Below are positions 33,286-43,535 of a stretch of 64,000 nucleotides of DNA, one piece after another. Position 1 is the stretch's first letter, and every line of letters starts with the position of its first letter. The translations under genes and the position numbers were made by a program. The notes under the pieces are model-generated. The model saw nothing but the letters and a program-made list of their open reading frames with translations. It was not told where the DNA came from and did not search any database. The DNA is from Pseudomonas lurida (lineage in GTDB: Bacteria; Pseudomonadota; Gammaproteobacteria; Pseudomonadales; Pseudomonadaceae), in assembly GCF_013522705.1 (NCBI RefSeq), contig NZ_JAAMRE010000024.1, positions 37,871-101,870 of the forward strand, written 5' to 3'.

Positions 33286-34134
33286 ATGTCCTTTGCGGTA
33301 ATTCAGATGGTCAGCCAGAGCGACGTGCCAGCCAACTTGGCCCAGGCCCGACGCTTGCTGGAACGCGCCGCTGCGGGCGGAGCCAAGTTGGCGGTATTGC
33401 CGGAAAACTTCGCTGCGATGGGGCGGCGCGACGTGGCGGATATCGGCCGCGCCGAGGCGCTGGGCGAAGGCCCGATCCTGCCATGGTTGAAACAGACCGC
33501 CCGCGACCTCACCTTATGGATAGTGGCAGGCACGTTGCCGTTGCCGCCTGAAGGTCAACCGTATGCCAAGCCCAACGCTTGCTCGTTGTTGATCGATGAT
33601 CGCGGCGAAATCGTCGCCCGCTACGACAAGCTGCATTTGTTCGATGTCGACGTCGCCGATGCGCGAGGTCGCTATCGCGAGTCTGACGACTATGCTTTCG
33701 GCAACCACGTGGTGGTGGCGGATACCCCGGTTGGGCGTCTGGGACTCACCGTATGTTACGACCTGCGCTTCCCGGAGCTGTACAGCGAGCTGCGCGCCGC
33801 AGGGGCCGAACTGATTACCGCGCCGTCGGCGTTTACGGCGGTGACCGGCGCCGCGCATTGGGATGTACTGATTCGCGCGCGGGCTATCGAGACCCAGTGC
33901 TACCTGCTCGCAGCGGCGCAGGGCGGCGTGCACCCGGTACCGCGGGAAACCTACGGTCACGCAGCGATTGTCGACCCATGGGGGCAGGTGCTGGCGCAAC
34001 AGGATAAGGGCGAGGCGGTGCTGTTGGCCGCGCGCGACAGCAGTGAACAAGCGTCGATACGGGCGCGCATGCCGGTGGTCTGCCATCGGCGCTTTTTCTC
34101 GCAGGGCGCGCAGCGGCCTGCTTCGGAACGATGA
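33286..34134 (+). CDS. Carbon-nitrogen hydrolase (nitrilase superfamily)
   Basis: 282 residues. The Glu-Lys-Cys catalytic triad is visible: E40 (AVLPENFAAMG), K115 (RYDKLHLFD), C157 (GLTVCYDLRFPELY). The pattern is that of the Nit1/Nit2-like omega-amidase or deaminated-glutathione amidase branch (DVDVADARGRYRESDDYAFG, HWDVLIRARAIETQCYLLAAAQGG, YGHAAIVDPWG). Cytoplasmic. I start at 33286, after ACGGAG. It lies between yhdP and tldD, 16 nt before tldD. Confidence 0.92.
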   Translation: MSFAVIQMVSQSDVPANLAQARRLLERAAAGGAKLAVLPENFAAMGRRDVADIGRAEALGEGPILPWLKQTARDLTLWIVAGTLPLPPEGQPYAKPNACSLLIDDRGEIVARYDKLHLFDVDVADARGRYRESDDYAFGNHVVVADTPVGRLGLTVCYDLRFPELYSELRAAGAELITAPSAFTAVTGAAHWDVLIRARAIETQCYLLAAAQGGVHPVPRETYGHAAIVDPWGQVLAQQDKGEAVLLAARDSSEQASIRARMPVVCHRRFFSQGAQRPASER

Positions 34135-34150
34135 ATTTAAGGCCAAATCT

Positions 34151-35593
34151 ATGAGCGAGTTGTTGTCCTCAGTCAGTGAACACCTCCTGGCACCCGGTGG
34201 CGTGACCATCGAAAACTTGCAAACGGTGTTGGGCGATCTGGCCGGGCCGGGCATCGACGCGGCCGACCTGTATTTCCAGGGGCAGATTTCCGAGTCCTGG
34301 TCCCTCGAAGACGGCATCGTCAAGGAAGGCAGTTTCAACCTTGACCAAGGCGTGGGCGTGCGTGCGCAGTCCGGTGAAAAAACCGGGTTTGCCTACAGCA
34401 ATGCCATCACGCTGGAGGCCCTGGGCCTGGCGGCTCGCGCGGCGCGCTCGATCTCCCGTGCGGGCCAGCATGGCACGGTTCAGGCGTTCAGCAGCCAGGA
34501 CGTGGCCCAGTTGTACGCTCCGGATAACCCCCTGGAAGTGATCAGCCGCGCCGAGAAGGTCGAGCTGCTCAAGCGTGTCGACGCCGCCACCCGCGCCCTG
34601 GACCTGCGTATCCAGCAGGTCAGCGTCAGCCTCGCCGGTGTATGGGAGCGCATCCTGGTGGCGTCCACCGATGGCAGCCTGGCGGCGGATGTGCGGCCGC
34701 TGGTGCGCTTCAATGTCAGTGTGATCGTCGAGCAGAACGGCCGTCGCGAGCGCGGCGGCCATGGCGGCGGCGGGCGAACCGACTACCGTTATTTCCTCAG
34801 CGAGGATCGCGCCATGGGCTATGCCCGGGAAGCGCTGCGTCAGGCACTGGTGAACCTGGAAGCCATTCCGGCGCCGGCGGGCACCTTGCCGGTGGTGCTG
34901 GGTTCGGGCTGGTCCGGAGTGTTGCTCCACGAAGCGGTGGGCCATGGCCTGGAAGGCGACTTCAACCGCAAGGGCAGTTCCGCCTACAGCGGGCGCATGG
35001 GCGAGAGCGTCGCCTCCAAGCTGTGCACCATCGTTGATGACGGCACACTGGCCGGCCGGCGTGGGTCGCTGAGCGTGGACGATGAAGGCACCCCGACCGA
35101 ATGCACCACCCTGATCGAAAACGGGGTACTCAAGGGCTACATGCAGGACAAGCTCAATGCGCGGCTGATGGGCGTGGCGCGCACCGGCAACGGTCGTCGC
35201 GAATCCTACGCGCACCTGCCGATGCCGCGCATGACCAATACCTACATGCTTGCCGGTGAAAGCGACCCGGCGGAAATCATCGCCTCGGTCAAGCGCGGTA
35301 TCTACTGCGCCAACCTTGGCGGCGGCCAGGTGGATATCACCAGCGGCAAGTTCGTGTTCTCTACCAGCGAAGCGTACTTGATCGAGGACGGCAAGATCAC
35401 CGCGCCGGTCAAAGGCGCAACATTGATCGGCAACGGGCCGGAAGCCATGAGCAAGGTGTCCATGGTGGGTAACGATCTGTCCCTGGACAGCGGCGTGGGT
35501 ACGTGCGGAAAAGACGGGCAGTCGGTGCCGGTGGGTGTCGGCCAGCCAACGCTGAAGATTGATGCGATTACCGTGGGTGGCACGGGGTCGTAA
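34151..35593 (+). CDS. tldD: Metalloprotease TldD
   Basis: 480 residues. Active subunit of the TldD/TldE heterodimeric zinc protease, which trims peptides such as microcin B17 and degrades CcdA in E. coli. The HExxxH motif is visible in LLHEAVGHGLEGD; the family stretch RMGESVASKLCTIVDDGT and a late C-terminal zinc-cysteine region (GGIYCANLGGGQV-like, here KRGIYCANLGGGQVD) follow. The partner gene pmbA lies 0.7 kb downstream, beyond yjgA on the other strand. Confidence 0.96.
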   Translation: MSELLSSVSEHLLAPGGVTIENLQTVLGDLAGPGIDAADLYFQGQISESWSLEDGIVKEGSFNLDQGVGVRAQSGEKTGFAYSNAITLEALGLAARAARSISRAGQHGTVQAFSSQDVAQLYAPDNPLEVISRAEKVELLKRVDAATRALDLRIQQVSVSLAGVWERILVASTDGSLAADVRPLVRFNVSVIVEQNGRRERGGHGGGGRTDYRYFLSEDRAMGYAREALRQALVNLEAIPAPAGTLPVVLGSGWSGVLLHEAVGHGLEGDFNRKGSSAYSGRMGESVASKLCTIVDDGTLAGRRGSLSVDDEGTPTECTTLIENGVLKGYMQDKLNARLMGVARTGNGRRESYAHLPMPRMTNTYMLAGESDPAEIIASVKRGIYCANLGGGQVDITSGKFVFSTSEAYLIEDGKITAPVKGATLIGNGPEAMSKVSMVGNDLSLDSGVGTCGKDGQSVPVGVGQPTLKIDAITVGGTGS

Positions 35594-35637
35594 GCAGGGA
35601 GCTTCGGGTGGCGAAGGCCGCCACCCGGGGAAGAGGA

Positions 35638-36159
35638 TCAGCGCAGGCCGCGTTGAGTCTCGTCCAGCTCACGGATGTACTTGAAAATTTTACGGCTGGT
35701 GGCCGGCGCCTTGTTATGCGCCAGTTCGTGCTGGGCCTGACGGATCAGGGAGCGCAGTTGTTGGCGGTCCGCATCCGGGTAGTCCAGCACGAATTTCTCC
35801 AGCACCGCGTCATCGCCCGAGATCAGGCGGTCACGCCAGCGCTCCAGGTTATGGAAGCGTTCGTTGTACTGGCGAGTGGAGGCATCGGTTTGATCGAGCA
35901 AGGCCAGAATGGCGTCAATGTCCTGATCGCGCATCAGCTTGCCGATAAACGAAATGTGCCGCTTACGCGCGATGTTCGCGGTGTGCTTGGGCGCATCCGC
36001 AAGCGCCCGACGCATTTCGTCGGTCAGTGGCAGTTTGGCAATCAAGTCTTTTTTGAGCGTCGTAAGGCGCTCGCCAAGGTCAACCAGAGCATGCAGCTCA
36101 CGTTTGACCTGGGTTTTGCTTTTCTCCCCATCGAGGGAGTCGTCGTAAGAATCAACCAT
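35638..36159 (-). CDS. yjgA: YjgA/DarP family ribosome-associated protein (DUF615)
   Basis: 173 residues, highly charged and helical. It matches the YjgA/DarP family, which associates with late 50S assembly intermediates. Typical stretches: SKTQVKRELHALVDLGERLTTLKKDLIAKLPL, AIALARRISR-like RKRHISFIGKLMRDQD, and LRSLIRQAQHELAHNKAPATSRKIFKYIREL. I start at MVDSYDDSLDGEKSK (36159); an ATG 15 nt upstream is also possible. It sits antisense between tldD and pmbA, as in other pseudomonads. Confidence 0.93.
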   Translation of the reverse strand: MVDSYDDSLDGEKSKTQVKRELHALVDLGERLTTLKKDLIAKLPLTDEMRRALADAPKHTANIARKRHISFIGKLMRDQDIDAILALLDQTDASTRQYNERFHNLERWRDRLISGDDAVLEKFVLDYPDADRQQLRSLIRQAQHELAHNKAPATSRKIFKYIRELDETQRGLR

Positions 36160-36267
36160 GGTGGCAGTCCGCAAAGAAACGCCGCCATGATAACCAGTCG
36201 GGGGCCGCTTGTCCGGCCCGGTCGCTCGATGGCCTTAACCGAAAGCAGAATTTGAGTGGAGAAAACC

Positions 36268-37614
36268 ATGAGTGCAGCCCAAAGCGTCGGTCCGCAAGCG
36301 TTACCGGCACTGCAGGAACAAGTCGAGCAGATTCTTGCCGAGGCCAGGCGCCAGGGGGCCAGCGCCTGTGAAGTAGCCGTTTCGCTGGAGCAGGGGCTGT
36401 CGACGTCGGTGCGTCAGCGGGAAGTGGAAACCGTTGAGTTCAATCGCGACCAGGGGTTTGGCATCACGCTGTACGTGGGGCAGCGCAAGGGGTCGGCCAG
36501 TACGTCCGCCAGTGGTACGGAGGCGATTCGCGAAACGGTTGCCGCAGCGTTGGCAATCGCCAAGCATACCTCCGAGGATGAAAGTTCGGGCTTGGCCGAC
36601 CAGGCGCTGATGGCCAAGGACGTGAAGGACTTCGATCTGTTCCATGCCTGGGATATCACCCCGGAGCAGGCCATCGAACAGGCGCTGGTCTGCGAGGCCG
36701 CGGCCTTTGACGCCGACCCCAGGATCAAAAATGCCGATGGCACCACCTTGAACACTCACCAGGGGTGCCGCGTGTACGGGAACAGCCATGGTTTTATCGG
36801 TGGTTACGCGTCCACTCGCCATAGTTTGAGCTGCGTGATGATCGCCGAAGCCAATGGCCAGATGCAGCGTGATTACTGGTATGACGTGAACCGTCAGGGC
36901 GATTTGCTCGCCGATCCAGCCAGCATTGGACAGAAGGCCGCGCAGCGTGCCGCGAGCCGCCTGGGCGCGCGTCCGGTGCCGACCTGTGAAGTGCCGGTGC
37001 TGTTTTCGGCGGAGCTGGCCGGCGGTTTGTTCGGCAGTTTTCTCGGGGCGATTTCCGGTGGCAATTTGTATCGAAAATCCTCGTTCCTGGAAGGGGCGAT
37101 CGGCCAGACGTTGTTTCCAGAATGGCTGACCATCGATGAACGCCCACACTTGATGCGTGCCATGGGCAGTACTTCCTTCGACGGTGATGGCCTGGCGACC
37201 TATGCCAAGCCCTTTGTCGAGAAAGGCGAGTTGGTGTCCTATGTGCTGGGCACGTATGCCGGGCGTAAACTCGGCTTGCCCAGCACCGCCAATGCGGGCG
37301 GTGTACACAACCTGTTCGTGACCCACGGCGACGAAGACCAGGCGGCGCTGTTGCGGCGGATGGGGCGCGGCCTGCTGGTAACCGAATTGATGGGCCATGG
37401 CCTGAACATGGTTACCGGTGATTACTCCCGTGGCGCGGCGGGTTTCTGGGTGGAAAACGGCGAAATTCAGTTTGCCGTCCAGGAGGTCACCATCGCCGGC
37501 AATATGCGCGATATGTTCAAGCAGATCGTCGCGGTAGGGAATGACTTGGAACTGCGCAGCAACATTCGCACCGGTTCGGTCTTGATCGAGCGGATGACTG
37601 TCGCGGGTAGCTGA
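36268..37614 (+). CDS. pmbA: Metalloprotease-partner PmbA (TldE)
   Basis: 448 residues. TldE subunit that pairs with TldD; it has the same fold but lacks the HExxxH motif (the aligned region reads TELMGHGLNMVTGDYSRGAAGFWVENG). Other family parts: RQREVETVEFNRDQGFGITLYVGQRKGSAS, SLFPEWLTIDERPHL-like (here QTLFPEWLTIDERPHLMRAMGSTSFDGDG). GGAGAA before the ATG at 36268 supports that start over a GTG at 36256. A strong terminator follows. Confidence 0.96.
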   Translation: MSAAQSVGPQALPALQEQVEQILAEARRQGASACEVAVSLEQGLSTSVRQREVETVEFNRDQGFGITLYVGQRKGSASTSASGTEAIRETVAAALAIAKHTSEDESSGLADQALMAKDVKDFDLFHAWDITPEQAIEQALVCEAAAFDADPRIKNADGTTLNTHQGCRVYGNSHGFIGGYASTRHSLSCVMIAEANGQMQRDYWYDVNRQGDLLADPASIGQKAAQRAASRLGARPVPTCEVPVLFSAELAGGLFGSFLGAISGGNLYRKSSFLEGAIGQTLFPEWLTIDERPHLMRAMGSTSFDGDGLATYAKPFVEKGELVSYVLGTYAGRKLGLPSTANAGGVHNLFVTHGDEDQAALLRRMGRGLLVTELMGHGLNMVTGDYSRGAAGFWVENGEIQFAVQEVTIAGNMRDMFKQIVAVGNDLELRSNIRTGSVLIERMTVAGS

Positions 37615-37633
37615 CGCTCCGAGCGATTTATGG

Positions 37634-37670
37634 AAAGGCGCGCCATCCCGGTGATGGCGCGCTTTTTTTT
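37634..37670 (+). terminator. Intrinsic terminator of pmbA
   Basis: GCGCGCCATC (37638-37647) pairs perfectly with GATGGCGCGC (37653-37662), followed by eight Ts. Confidence 0.93.
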
Positions 37671-37702
37671 GGCGTTTGAAAAGTCGATTCCGGTGCAGCG
37701 CT

Positions 37703-37721
37703 TGTTTTGATTCTCAATATC
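37703..37721. promoter_or_regulatory. Fur-like box upstream of fagA
   Basis: On the minus strand the 19-mer reads GATATTGAGAATCAAAACA, a good partial match to GATAATGATAATCATTATC (GATAxTGAxAATCA). AT-rich sequence rich in NATNAT hexamers continues to 37741. Iron-dependent Fur repression is the known control of the fagA operon in P. aeruginosa. The site is 37-55 nt before the fagA ATG. Confidence 0.6.
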
Positions 37722-37758
37722 ATCTAATAATAAATCTCATTACCGAGCGAGTGAGATC

Positions 37759-38146
37759 ATGAGTTCTGTCCTGCATGAAGATCCTTATCTGGAGAGCTGG
37801 CGTTGGATGAGTCGCCAGATTCGCTGCGGGCTGGACCCTGATGAGCCGCGCCTGATCGAGCATTACCTGAGCGAAGGGCGGTACCTGGCGTGCTGCACCG
37901 CGACCCACCCGTGGACGGTCGCCGAAACTTCATTTCGTCTGCTGATCGACACCGCCAACGATATTGCCCTGCCCTGGCATTGGCGTTCCCAGTGCCTTGA
38001 TCAGGCCTGGCGCCCACTGCGCGACCTGGAAAAGCTTTCTCATTGTGCCTGCCGCCTCAAGCGCTGGCAGGCCTTTGCCTGGCAGTTGGCGACTTGCCAG
38101 TTGCTGCCGTCCATACCCGTTTCTGACCTGGCGCAAGGATCCTCCG

Positions 38147-38154
<8 letters not shown>
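37759..38154 (+). CDS. fagA: Fur-associated protein FagA
   Basis: 131 residues. Small cytoplasmic protein of unknown biochemical role that heads the iron-starvation operon fagA-fumC-orfX-sodA in P. aeruginosa; sequence character and gene order agree. It has several Trp/Cys/His residues (RWMSRQIRCGL, LACCTATHPWT, HCACRLKRWQAFAWQLATC), which hint at metal binding (inference). Its end overlaps the fumC start by 8 nt. A Fur-like box lies upstream. Confidence 0.85.
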
Positions 38155-39523
<1,369 letters not shown>

Positions 39524-39549
39524 TCGCCAACCTGCTTTGGAGACTCACC

Positions 39550-39978
39550 ATGGAGCACTGGAAACGCACGATCGAACGGGCCAACCGCTGCTTTATGCAG
39601 GGTGATTGGGTGGACGCGCGCGAGGCCTATCTGCAAGCCCTGGCCCTGGCCTTAGTGCTGTTCGAGCGCTGGGCCGATGCCGAAGAGGCTGTCGCGGCCT
39701 GCGTTATTTCCCATCACAACCTGGCGGACCTGCACCTGCGCCTCAACCAGCCGGAGGAAAGCGCGGAATACTTGTGCGCCATCCACCAGCGCCTGCTGCA
39801 GGCCATGCAGGACTCGCGTCTTACGCCGCAGCTGCGTGAAGCGGCGCTGCGCCAGAGCAGTAAAACCTACGTTGAGCTGTTGAACTTCATCAGCGACCAC
39901 GGCGAGTACCCGCGTACCCATCGCTTGCTGGGAGGTACTGCAGCGCACCCCACGCCTTCTCAATACGGAGCACATTGA
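39550..39978 (+). CDS. Conserved protein OrfX of the fag operon
   Basis: 142 residues, cytoplasmic and mostly helical; TPR-like helix pairs are suggested by WKRTIERANRCFMQGDWVDAREAYLQALALA and ACVISHHNLADLHLRLNQPEESAEYLCAIH. It corresponds by position to orfX of the P. aeruginosa fagA-fumC-orfX-sodA operon, whose function is unknown. It lies 26 nt after fumC and 1 nt before sodA, so it is certainly co-transcribed. Confidence 0.88.
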   Translation: MEHWKRTIERANRCFMQGDWVDAREAYLQALALALVLFERWADAEEAVAACVISHHNLADLHLRLNQPEESAEYLCAIHQRLLQAMQDSRLTPQLREAALRQSSKTYVELLNFISDHGEYPRTHRLLGGTAAHPTPSQYGAH

Positions 39979-39979
39979 T

Positions 39980-40591
39980 ATGACCTACACCTTGCCTGCC
40001 TTGCCCTATGCCTACGATGCCCTGGAACCGCATATCGATGCGCAAACCATGGAGATTCACTACACCAAGCATCACCAGACCTACATCAATAACTTGAACG
40101 CGGCGGTAGAGGGCACGGAGTTCGCCGCTTGGCCAATAGAGAAACTGGTGTCGAGTGTGCAGCAATTGCCGGAAAAAATGCGCGCGGCGGTGATCAACCA
40201 AGGCGGCGGCCACGCCAACCACTCATTGTTCTGGGCGGTAATGTCGCCTCAAGGTGGTGGCAAGCCCGAGGGCGCACTGAGCAAAGCGATTGATGAGCAG
40301 TTGGGCGGCTTCGACAACTTCAAGGAGGTGTTCACCAAAGCTGCGCTGACGCGTTTCGGCAGCGGCTGGGCCTGGCTGAGCGTCACTGCGCAAAAGACCC
40401 TGGTGGTGGAAAGCAGCGGCAACCAGGACAGCCCGTTGATGAGCGGTAACACCCCGATCCTTGGCCTGGATGTCTGGGAGCATGCCTATTACCTGCGTTA
40501 TCAGAACCGCCGCCCGGAATACATCAATGCTTTCTACAGCGTTATCAACTGGCCGGAAGTCGCCGCCCGCTATCAGGCTGCTCTGGCCTGA
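39980..40591 (+). CDS. sodA: Manganese superoxide dismutase
   Basis: 203 residues. Cytoplasmic SOD of the Fe/Mn family. Metal ligands by family pattern: H27 (EIHYTKHHQTY), the histidine of GGGHANHSLFW, and Asp and His of LDVWEHAYYLRY. The GGHANHSLFW form and operon context indicate the manganese type (SodM). It gives iron-free superoxide defence under iron limitation. Confidence 0.95.
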   Translation: MTYTLPALPYAYDALEPHIDAQTMEIHYTKHHQTYINNLNAAVEGTEFAAWPIEKLVSSVQQLPEKMRAAVINQGGGHANHSLFWAVMSPQGGGKPEGALSKAIDEQLGGFDNFKEVFTKAALTRFGSGWAWLSVTAQKTLVVESSGNQDSPLMSGNTPILGLDVWEHAYYLRYQNRRPEYINAFYSVINWPEVAARYQAALA

Positions 40592-40624
40592 CACCCTTCT
40601 TCATAACAAGCACTAAGGCCGATT

Positions 40625-41518
40625 ATGGGCACTGAAACACTGGCGATTGGCAGCGTGCGATTGTTTCGCTATGCGTTTGGCTCGCTGCTGCTGTTGGCAG
40701 GCACTGCCTTGCTGGTGGCCCACGGGCTGGCTTGGCTCGATCTTGAGCCGCGCATCCTGCGTGCCTTACAGGGTGGTTCCATTTGCGCATTGGGCACGGC
40801 GCTGGGCGCGGTGCCGGTATTAGTGATTCGGCGCATGCCGATGGCCTTGAGCGATACCTTGCTGGGCTTTGGCGCTGGCGTGATGCTGGCAGCCACTGCG
40901 TTTTCGTTGATCGTGCCGGGGATTGCGGCAGCTGAAGGGCTGGGGCTGTCCCCCTGGGCCGCCAGTGGCCTGGTCAGTTCTGGCATCATCCTGGGCGCCT
41001 TCGGCCTTTATCTGGTTGACCGAAAGGTCTCAAGCGCCAGCCCGGAAATGCTGGTGGGTACGCCGGAGCAACCGGTGATCCCGCCGCGCATCTGGCTGTT
41101 CGTGTTCGCGATCATTGCCCATAACATTCCGGAGGGCATGGCCGTGGGCGTTTCCGCCGGGGGCGGCATGCCGGATGCCGACAGTCTGGCCATGGGCATC
41201 GCCTTGCAGGATGTACCCGAAGGCCTGGTGATAGCGTTGGTGCTGGCCGGCGCCGGGATGTCGCGGGTCAAGGCGTTCATGGTGGGTGCCGCCTCAGGCT
41301 TGGTCGAGCCAGTGTTCGCCGTGCTCTGCGCCTGGCTGGTAAGCCTGGCCGAGGTGCTGCTGCCCTTGGGCCTGGCCTTGGCGGCTGGGGCCATGCTGCT
41401 GGTGGTGACTCACGAAGTTATCCCGGAGTCGCGCCGCAATGGCCACGAAAAGCTCGCGAGCCTGGGGCTGTGTATCGGGTTTTGCTTGATGATGGTGATG
41501 GATACGGCGTTGGGATGA
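40625..41518 (+). CDS. ZIP family divalent metal transporter
   Basis: 297 residues with about eight hydrophobic helices. ZIP signature histidine/glutamate sites are seen in IIAHNIPEGMAVGVS and LQDVPEGLVIALVLAG. A third conserved EVIPESRRNGHEK occurs near the C-terminus. It is an inner-membrane importer of Zn, Mn or Fe. Its place 33 nt after sodA suggests it supplies Mn(II) to MnSOD (inference). Confidence 0.9.
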   Translation: MGTETLAIGSVRLFRYAFGSLLLLAGTALLVAHGLAWLDLEPRILRALQGGSICALGTALGAVPVLVIRRMPMALSDTLLGFGAGVMLAATAFSLIVPGIAAAEGLGLSPWAASGLVSSGIILGAFGLYLVDRKVSSASPEMLVGTPEQPVIPPRIWLFVFAIIAHNIPEGMAVGVSAGGGMPDADSLAMGIALQDVPEGLVIALVLAGAGMSRVKAFMVGAASGLVEPVFAVLCAWLVSLAEVLLPLGLALAAGAMLLVVTHEVIPESRRNGHEKLASLGLCIGFCLMMVMDTALG

Positions 41519-41530
41519 AGCGTCAGCGAA

Positions 41531-41803
41531 TTATTCCCCTTCGTCGAAGAAGTTGTTGATCAACGCCTCCAAGGCCTTCATTGCCTCTTCTTCCTGCTCG
41601 CCTTCGGTCTCAAGGTGAATCTTGGTGCCCTTGCCGGCTGCCAGCATCATCATGGCCATGATGCTTTTACCGTCGACCATGGACTCGCGGGTACGCCCTG
41701 CGCGGATCTTGCAAGGGAATTGTCCGGCCACACCGACGAACTTGGCCGAGGCCCGGGCGTGAAGGCCCAATTTGTTGATGATTTCAATTTCACGTGCGGG
41801 CAT
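41531..41803 (-). CDS. ptsO: HPr-like phosphocarrier NPr
   Basis: 90 residues. HPr-family carrier of the nitrogen PTS (PtsP to NPr to PtsN). The phosphorylated His15 sits in NKLGLHARASAKF; the regulatory-serine region is MVDGKSIMAMMMLAAGKG. I start at 41803 (MPAREIEIINKLG). Last gene of the rpoN-hpf-ptsN-rapZ-ptsO series, 16 nt after rapZ. Confidence 0.95.
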   Translation of the reverse strand: MPAREIEIINKLGLHARASAKFVGVAGQFPCKIRAGRTRESMVDGKSIMAMMMLAAGKGTKIHLETEGEQEEEAMKALEALINNFFDEGE

Positions 41804-41819
41804 CGCGGGGGTGTTCCTT

Positions 41820-42677
41820 TCAGCTGAGGTCGCGGTGGCGTACCTGGACATTCTTGAGGGTTTGTTGCAGCACCTGGCCCAGGCGTTCGGTCAGGTAGAC
41901 GGAACGGTGATGGCCTCCGGTGCAGCCGATGGCGATGGTGACATAGGCGCGGTTGCTTGCAGCGAAGCGCGGCAGCCACTTGAGCAGGTAGCTGGAGATG
42001 TCCTGAAACATATCCTGCACATCCGGCTGCGCCGCCAGATAATCGATCACCGGCTGATCCAGGCCTGATTGGTCACGCAGTTCAGGCTTCCAATAAGGAT
42101 TGGGCAGGCAACGCACATCGAACACCAGGTCGGCGTCTACCGGCATGCCACGCTTGAATCCAAAGGACTCGACGAGAAACGCCGTGCCGGGCTCAGGCTG
42201 GTTCAGCAGGCGCAGCTTGATAGCGTCGCGTAGCTGGTACAGGTTGAGGCTAGTGGTATTGATCTTGAGGTCGGCCAGATCGATGATCGGCCCCAACAGC
42301 TTCGTTTCGTCCTCAATGGCCTCGGCCAGGGAACGATGCGGGCTGCTGAGCGGGTGGCGACGGCGGGTTTCGGAGAAACGCTTGAGCAGGGTTTCCTCAT
42401 CCGCATCCAGATACAGCACATCGCAATGTATATGCTTGGCCCGCACTTCTTCCAACAGTTCCGGGAACCGTGAAAGGTGGCTGGGCAGATTGCGGGCATC
42501 AATCGATACGGCCACCAGCGGCTGCGCCAGCTCGGTGTGAATCAGCGCGCGCTCCGCCAATTCGGGCAGCAGGCCCGCAGGCAGGTTATCAATGCAGTAG
42601 AAACCGCTGTCCTCAAGCACATTGAGGGCGGTGCTCTTACCCGAGCCGGAGCGGCCGCTGACGATGATCAAACGCAT
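41820..42677 (-). CDS. rapZ: RNase adapter protein RapZ
   Basis: 285 residues. P-loop protein (IIVSGRSGSGKSTALNVLED) that in enterics guides RNase E to the sRNA GlmZ in response to glucosamine-6-phosphate. The conserved C-terminal domain has FDVRCLPNPYWKPELR and TIAIGCTGGHHRSVYLTERL. Located 2 nt from ptsN, so it is co-transcribed; RNA targets in pseudomonads may differ. Confidence 0.95.
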   Translation of the reverse strand: MRLIIVSGRSGSGKSTALNVLEDSGFYCIDNLPAGLLPELAERALIHTELAQPLVAVSIDARNLPSHLSRFPELLEEVRAKHIHCDVLYLDADEETLLKRFSETRRRHPLSSPHRSLAEAIEDETKLLGPIIDLADLKINTTSLNLYQLRDAIKLRLLNQPEPGTAFLVESFGFKRGMPVDADLVFDVRCLPNPYWKPELRDQSGLDQPVIDYLAAQPDVQDMFQDISSYLLKWLPRFAASNRAYVTIAIGCTGGHHRSVYLTERLGQVLQQTLKNVQVRHRDLS

Positions 42678-42679
42678 GA

Positions 42680-43144
42680 TTACTGCCCGTTTTGCTCATC
42701 CAGGACAACCTGATACAGCGCGTCATTGCTGCTGGCGCTGCGGAGTTTGTTACGCACTTCCTTGCGATCGAGCATGCTGGCGATCTGCCGAAGCAGTTCC
42801 AGGTGCGCATCGGTAGCGGCTTCCGGGACCAGCAGCACAAACAGCAGGTCGACCGGGGCGCCGTCGATGGCGTCGAAATCGATGGGGGCTTCCAGGTGCA
42901 GCAGGGCACTGATGGGATCCGTGCACCCTTTGAGGCGACAGTGGGGTATCGCGATGCCGTTACCAAAGCCGGTGGAACCGAGCTTTTCACGAGCGATGAG
43001 AGCCTCGAAGACATCTTGCATTTCGAGGCCCGGCACTTCGCGAGCGATCAGGTTGGCAATTTGTTCGAGGGCTTTTTTCTTGCTGCCGCCCGGCGCGTTC
43101 ACAAGGGAACGGCCGGGGGTCAGGATGGATTCAAGTCGGATCAT
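42680..43144 (-). CDS. ptsN: PTS IIA-like nitrogen regulatory protein PtsN
   Basis: 154 residues, EIIA-Ntr. Terminal phosphoacceptor of the nitrogen PTS, regulating carbon/nitrogen and K+ physiology by protein contacts. Phosphorylated His68 lies in GNGIAIPHCR. Opening MIRLESILTPGRSLVNAPGGSKKKALEQIA is typical. It lies between hpf and rapZ. Confidence 0.96.
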   Translation of the reverse strand: MIRLESILTPGRSLVNAPGGSKKKALEQIANLIAREVPGLEMQDVFEALIAREKLGSTGFGNGIAIPHCRLKGCTDPISALLHLEAPIDFDAIDGAPVDLLFVLLVPEAATDAHLELLRQIASMLDRKEVRNKLRSASSNDALYQVVLDEQNGQ

Positions 43145-43154
43145 GGGGGGAGAG

Positions 43155-43460
43155 TTAGCGACCTGTGCCTTGGAGCAGGCTCAGATTCTTTTCCTTATGC
43201 TTTTTAAGTTGGCGGTCCAGCTTGTCGGTGAGCAAGTCTATCGAGGCGTACATGTCTTCATGCTCTGCGTTGGCAACCACTTCGCCACCGGGTATCTGGA
43301 GGGTCGCTTCGATTTTCTGCTGAAGCTTGTCGACCTTCATGATGACCTGCACGTTGGTGATCTTGTCGAAATGTCCTTCAAGCTTCCTCAGCTTCTGCTC
43401 GACGTAGTCGCGCAGTGGCGGGGTGACTTCTACATGGTGTCCACTGATATTGACTTGCAT
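43155..43460 (-). CDS. hpf: Ribosome hibernation promoting factor, short form
   Basis: 101 residues. Short-form HPF that binds the 30S decoding region and promotes 100S dimers in stationary phase. Starts MQVNISGHHVEVTPPLRDYVEQKLRKLEGHF, which is the family N-terminus, so the in-frame codons upstream are excluded. Basic C-terminal helix LDRQLKKHKEKNLSLLQG. It lies between rpoN and ptsN. Confidence 0.96.
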   Translation of the reverse strand: MQVNISGHHVEVTPPLRDYVEQKLRKLEGHFDKITNVQVIMKVDKLQQKIEATLQIPGGEVVANAEHEDMYASIDLLTDKLDRQLKKHKEKNLSLLQGTGR

Positions 43461-43535
43461 ACAGCTTCTCCTTCGTTGCCAGTGCATAAAGCGACGGGCA
43501 AAAATACCCGTCACTGGAACGCTATGGCCCGCCCG